NCBI RefSeq assembly: GCF_050337045.1
Contig: NZ_JAKJSO010000008.1
Span: 186,001-250,000, forward strand
Reading direction: 5' to 3'
Source: Photobacterium kagoshimensis
GTDB lineage: Bacteria; Pseudomonadota; Gammaproteobacteria; Enterobacterales; Vibrionaceae
DNA: 64,000 nucleotides
Position numbers and translations under genes: made by a program. Below are positions 63,792 through 64,000 of this stretch, one piece after another. The notes beneath the pieces were generated by a model. The model saw nothing but the letters and a program-made list of their open reading frames with translations, was not told the DNA's origin and did no database searches. Within the stretch, counting starts at the first letter, position 1, and the number at the start of each line of letters is the position of its first letter.

Positions 63792-64000
63792 ATGATGACC
63801 AATACCTTAAGGTTCAATGGCCATAAGGGCCTTAACAACCAACAGGTACGACAGTATAACTGCCGTATCATCATGGCGTTGTTGTATAAAAACAAAGGGA
63901 TGACCAAATCACAACTGGCGCAGGCTACACAATTAAGCATTCCAGCGATCACCAAGATCATTGCTGCACTAATCGAACAAGGCCGCGTTGAAAATACCGT
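63792..64000 (+). CDS. ROK-family (NagC/XylR-like) transcriptional regulator, cut by window end
   Basis: 69 complete codons visible from ATG 63792 (AGGTGGTAACAAACA before it): LNNQQVRQYNCRIIMALLYK then MTKSQLAQATQLSIPAITKI, the winged helix of ROK repressors. The kinase-like domain lies beyond the window. Divergent from aldose epimerase, so it is the likely regulator of that gene. Confidence 0.85.
   Translation, partial: MMTNTLRFNGHKGLNNQQVRQYNCRIIMALLYKNKGMTKSQLAQATQLSIPAITKIIAALIEQGRVENT

Overview
The window looks like the chromosome of a marine gammaproteobacterium of the family Vibrionaceae, most likely Photobacterium or a close relative. This is an inference from gene content and order: pepN/pncB, a MipA/OmpV porin, paired cold-shock genes, sbcB, yohJ-yohK-cdd, purT, tpm, a multi-domain GH18 chitinase, ppiB, a full dihydroxyacetone (dha) operon and Vibrio-type attC sites. 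Coding density is high, with many convergent pairs separated by clear hairpin terminators.

Layout. 1-9.1 kb: core genes (pepN, cut by the window start; pncB; a MipA/OmpV-type porin; yeeX/DUF496; two CspA-like genes; sbcB). 9.2-13 kb: a small membrane-anchored winged-helix regulator, yohJ-yohK and cdd with CRP-like sites, and a DMT exporter. 13.3-16.4 kb: a PEP-CTERM-like surface protein followed by a di-haem peroxidase (MauG/CCP family). 16.4-21.7 kb: a small OMP, purT behind a PurR operator, tpm, a YgbA-family gene, a TM2 protein, and a DUF4177-yidD pair. 21.7-28.2 kb: a POT transporter, a deacetylase-like protein, small stress or thiol proteins (GST, glutaredoxin, YkgJ cluster, CCGSCS protein) and a DfsB-like protein with a Fur-like box. 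28.3-31.5 kb: a hybrid histidine kinase behind a PhnD-type binding protein, with a nine-unit hexamer repeat between them. 32-45.5 kb: chitinase, ppiB, def and assorted small enzymes. 45.7-52 kb: dhaR facing dhaK-dhaL-dhaM. The DhaM is unusually long because it carries a complete Enzyme I. 52.8-62.2 kb: an accessory region that resembles an integron cassette array without a visible integrase (CALIN). 62.5-64 kb: an aldose epimerase divergent from a ROK regulator that runs off the window.

The most interesting region is 55.6-62.2 kb. Minus-strand genes there are each followed by an attC site or by one shared 13-bp sequence. Three 174-182 bp near-identical blocks separate them. At least two gene sets look like antibacterial effector-immunity units: a lysozyme with T4 catalytic spacing overlapping a lipoprotein gene, and a membrane-active protein followed by a secreted protein and a multi-TM protein. 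The blocks are not under coding constraint, since one copy is frameshifted and the differences are mostly non-synonymous. They may be an attC-like boundary element not yet described.

Regulatory inferences visible in the DNA include CRP sites (yohJ, cdd), a PurR operator (purT), a Fur-like box (dfsB-like), three GTTTCATWACGGAAC-type elements upstream of dhaK, and a 42-bp-spaced direct repeat with a perfect palindrome between the epimerase and the ROK gene. All function calls come from reading protein and DNA by eye; no database search was run.
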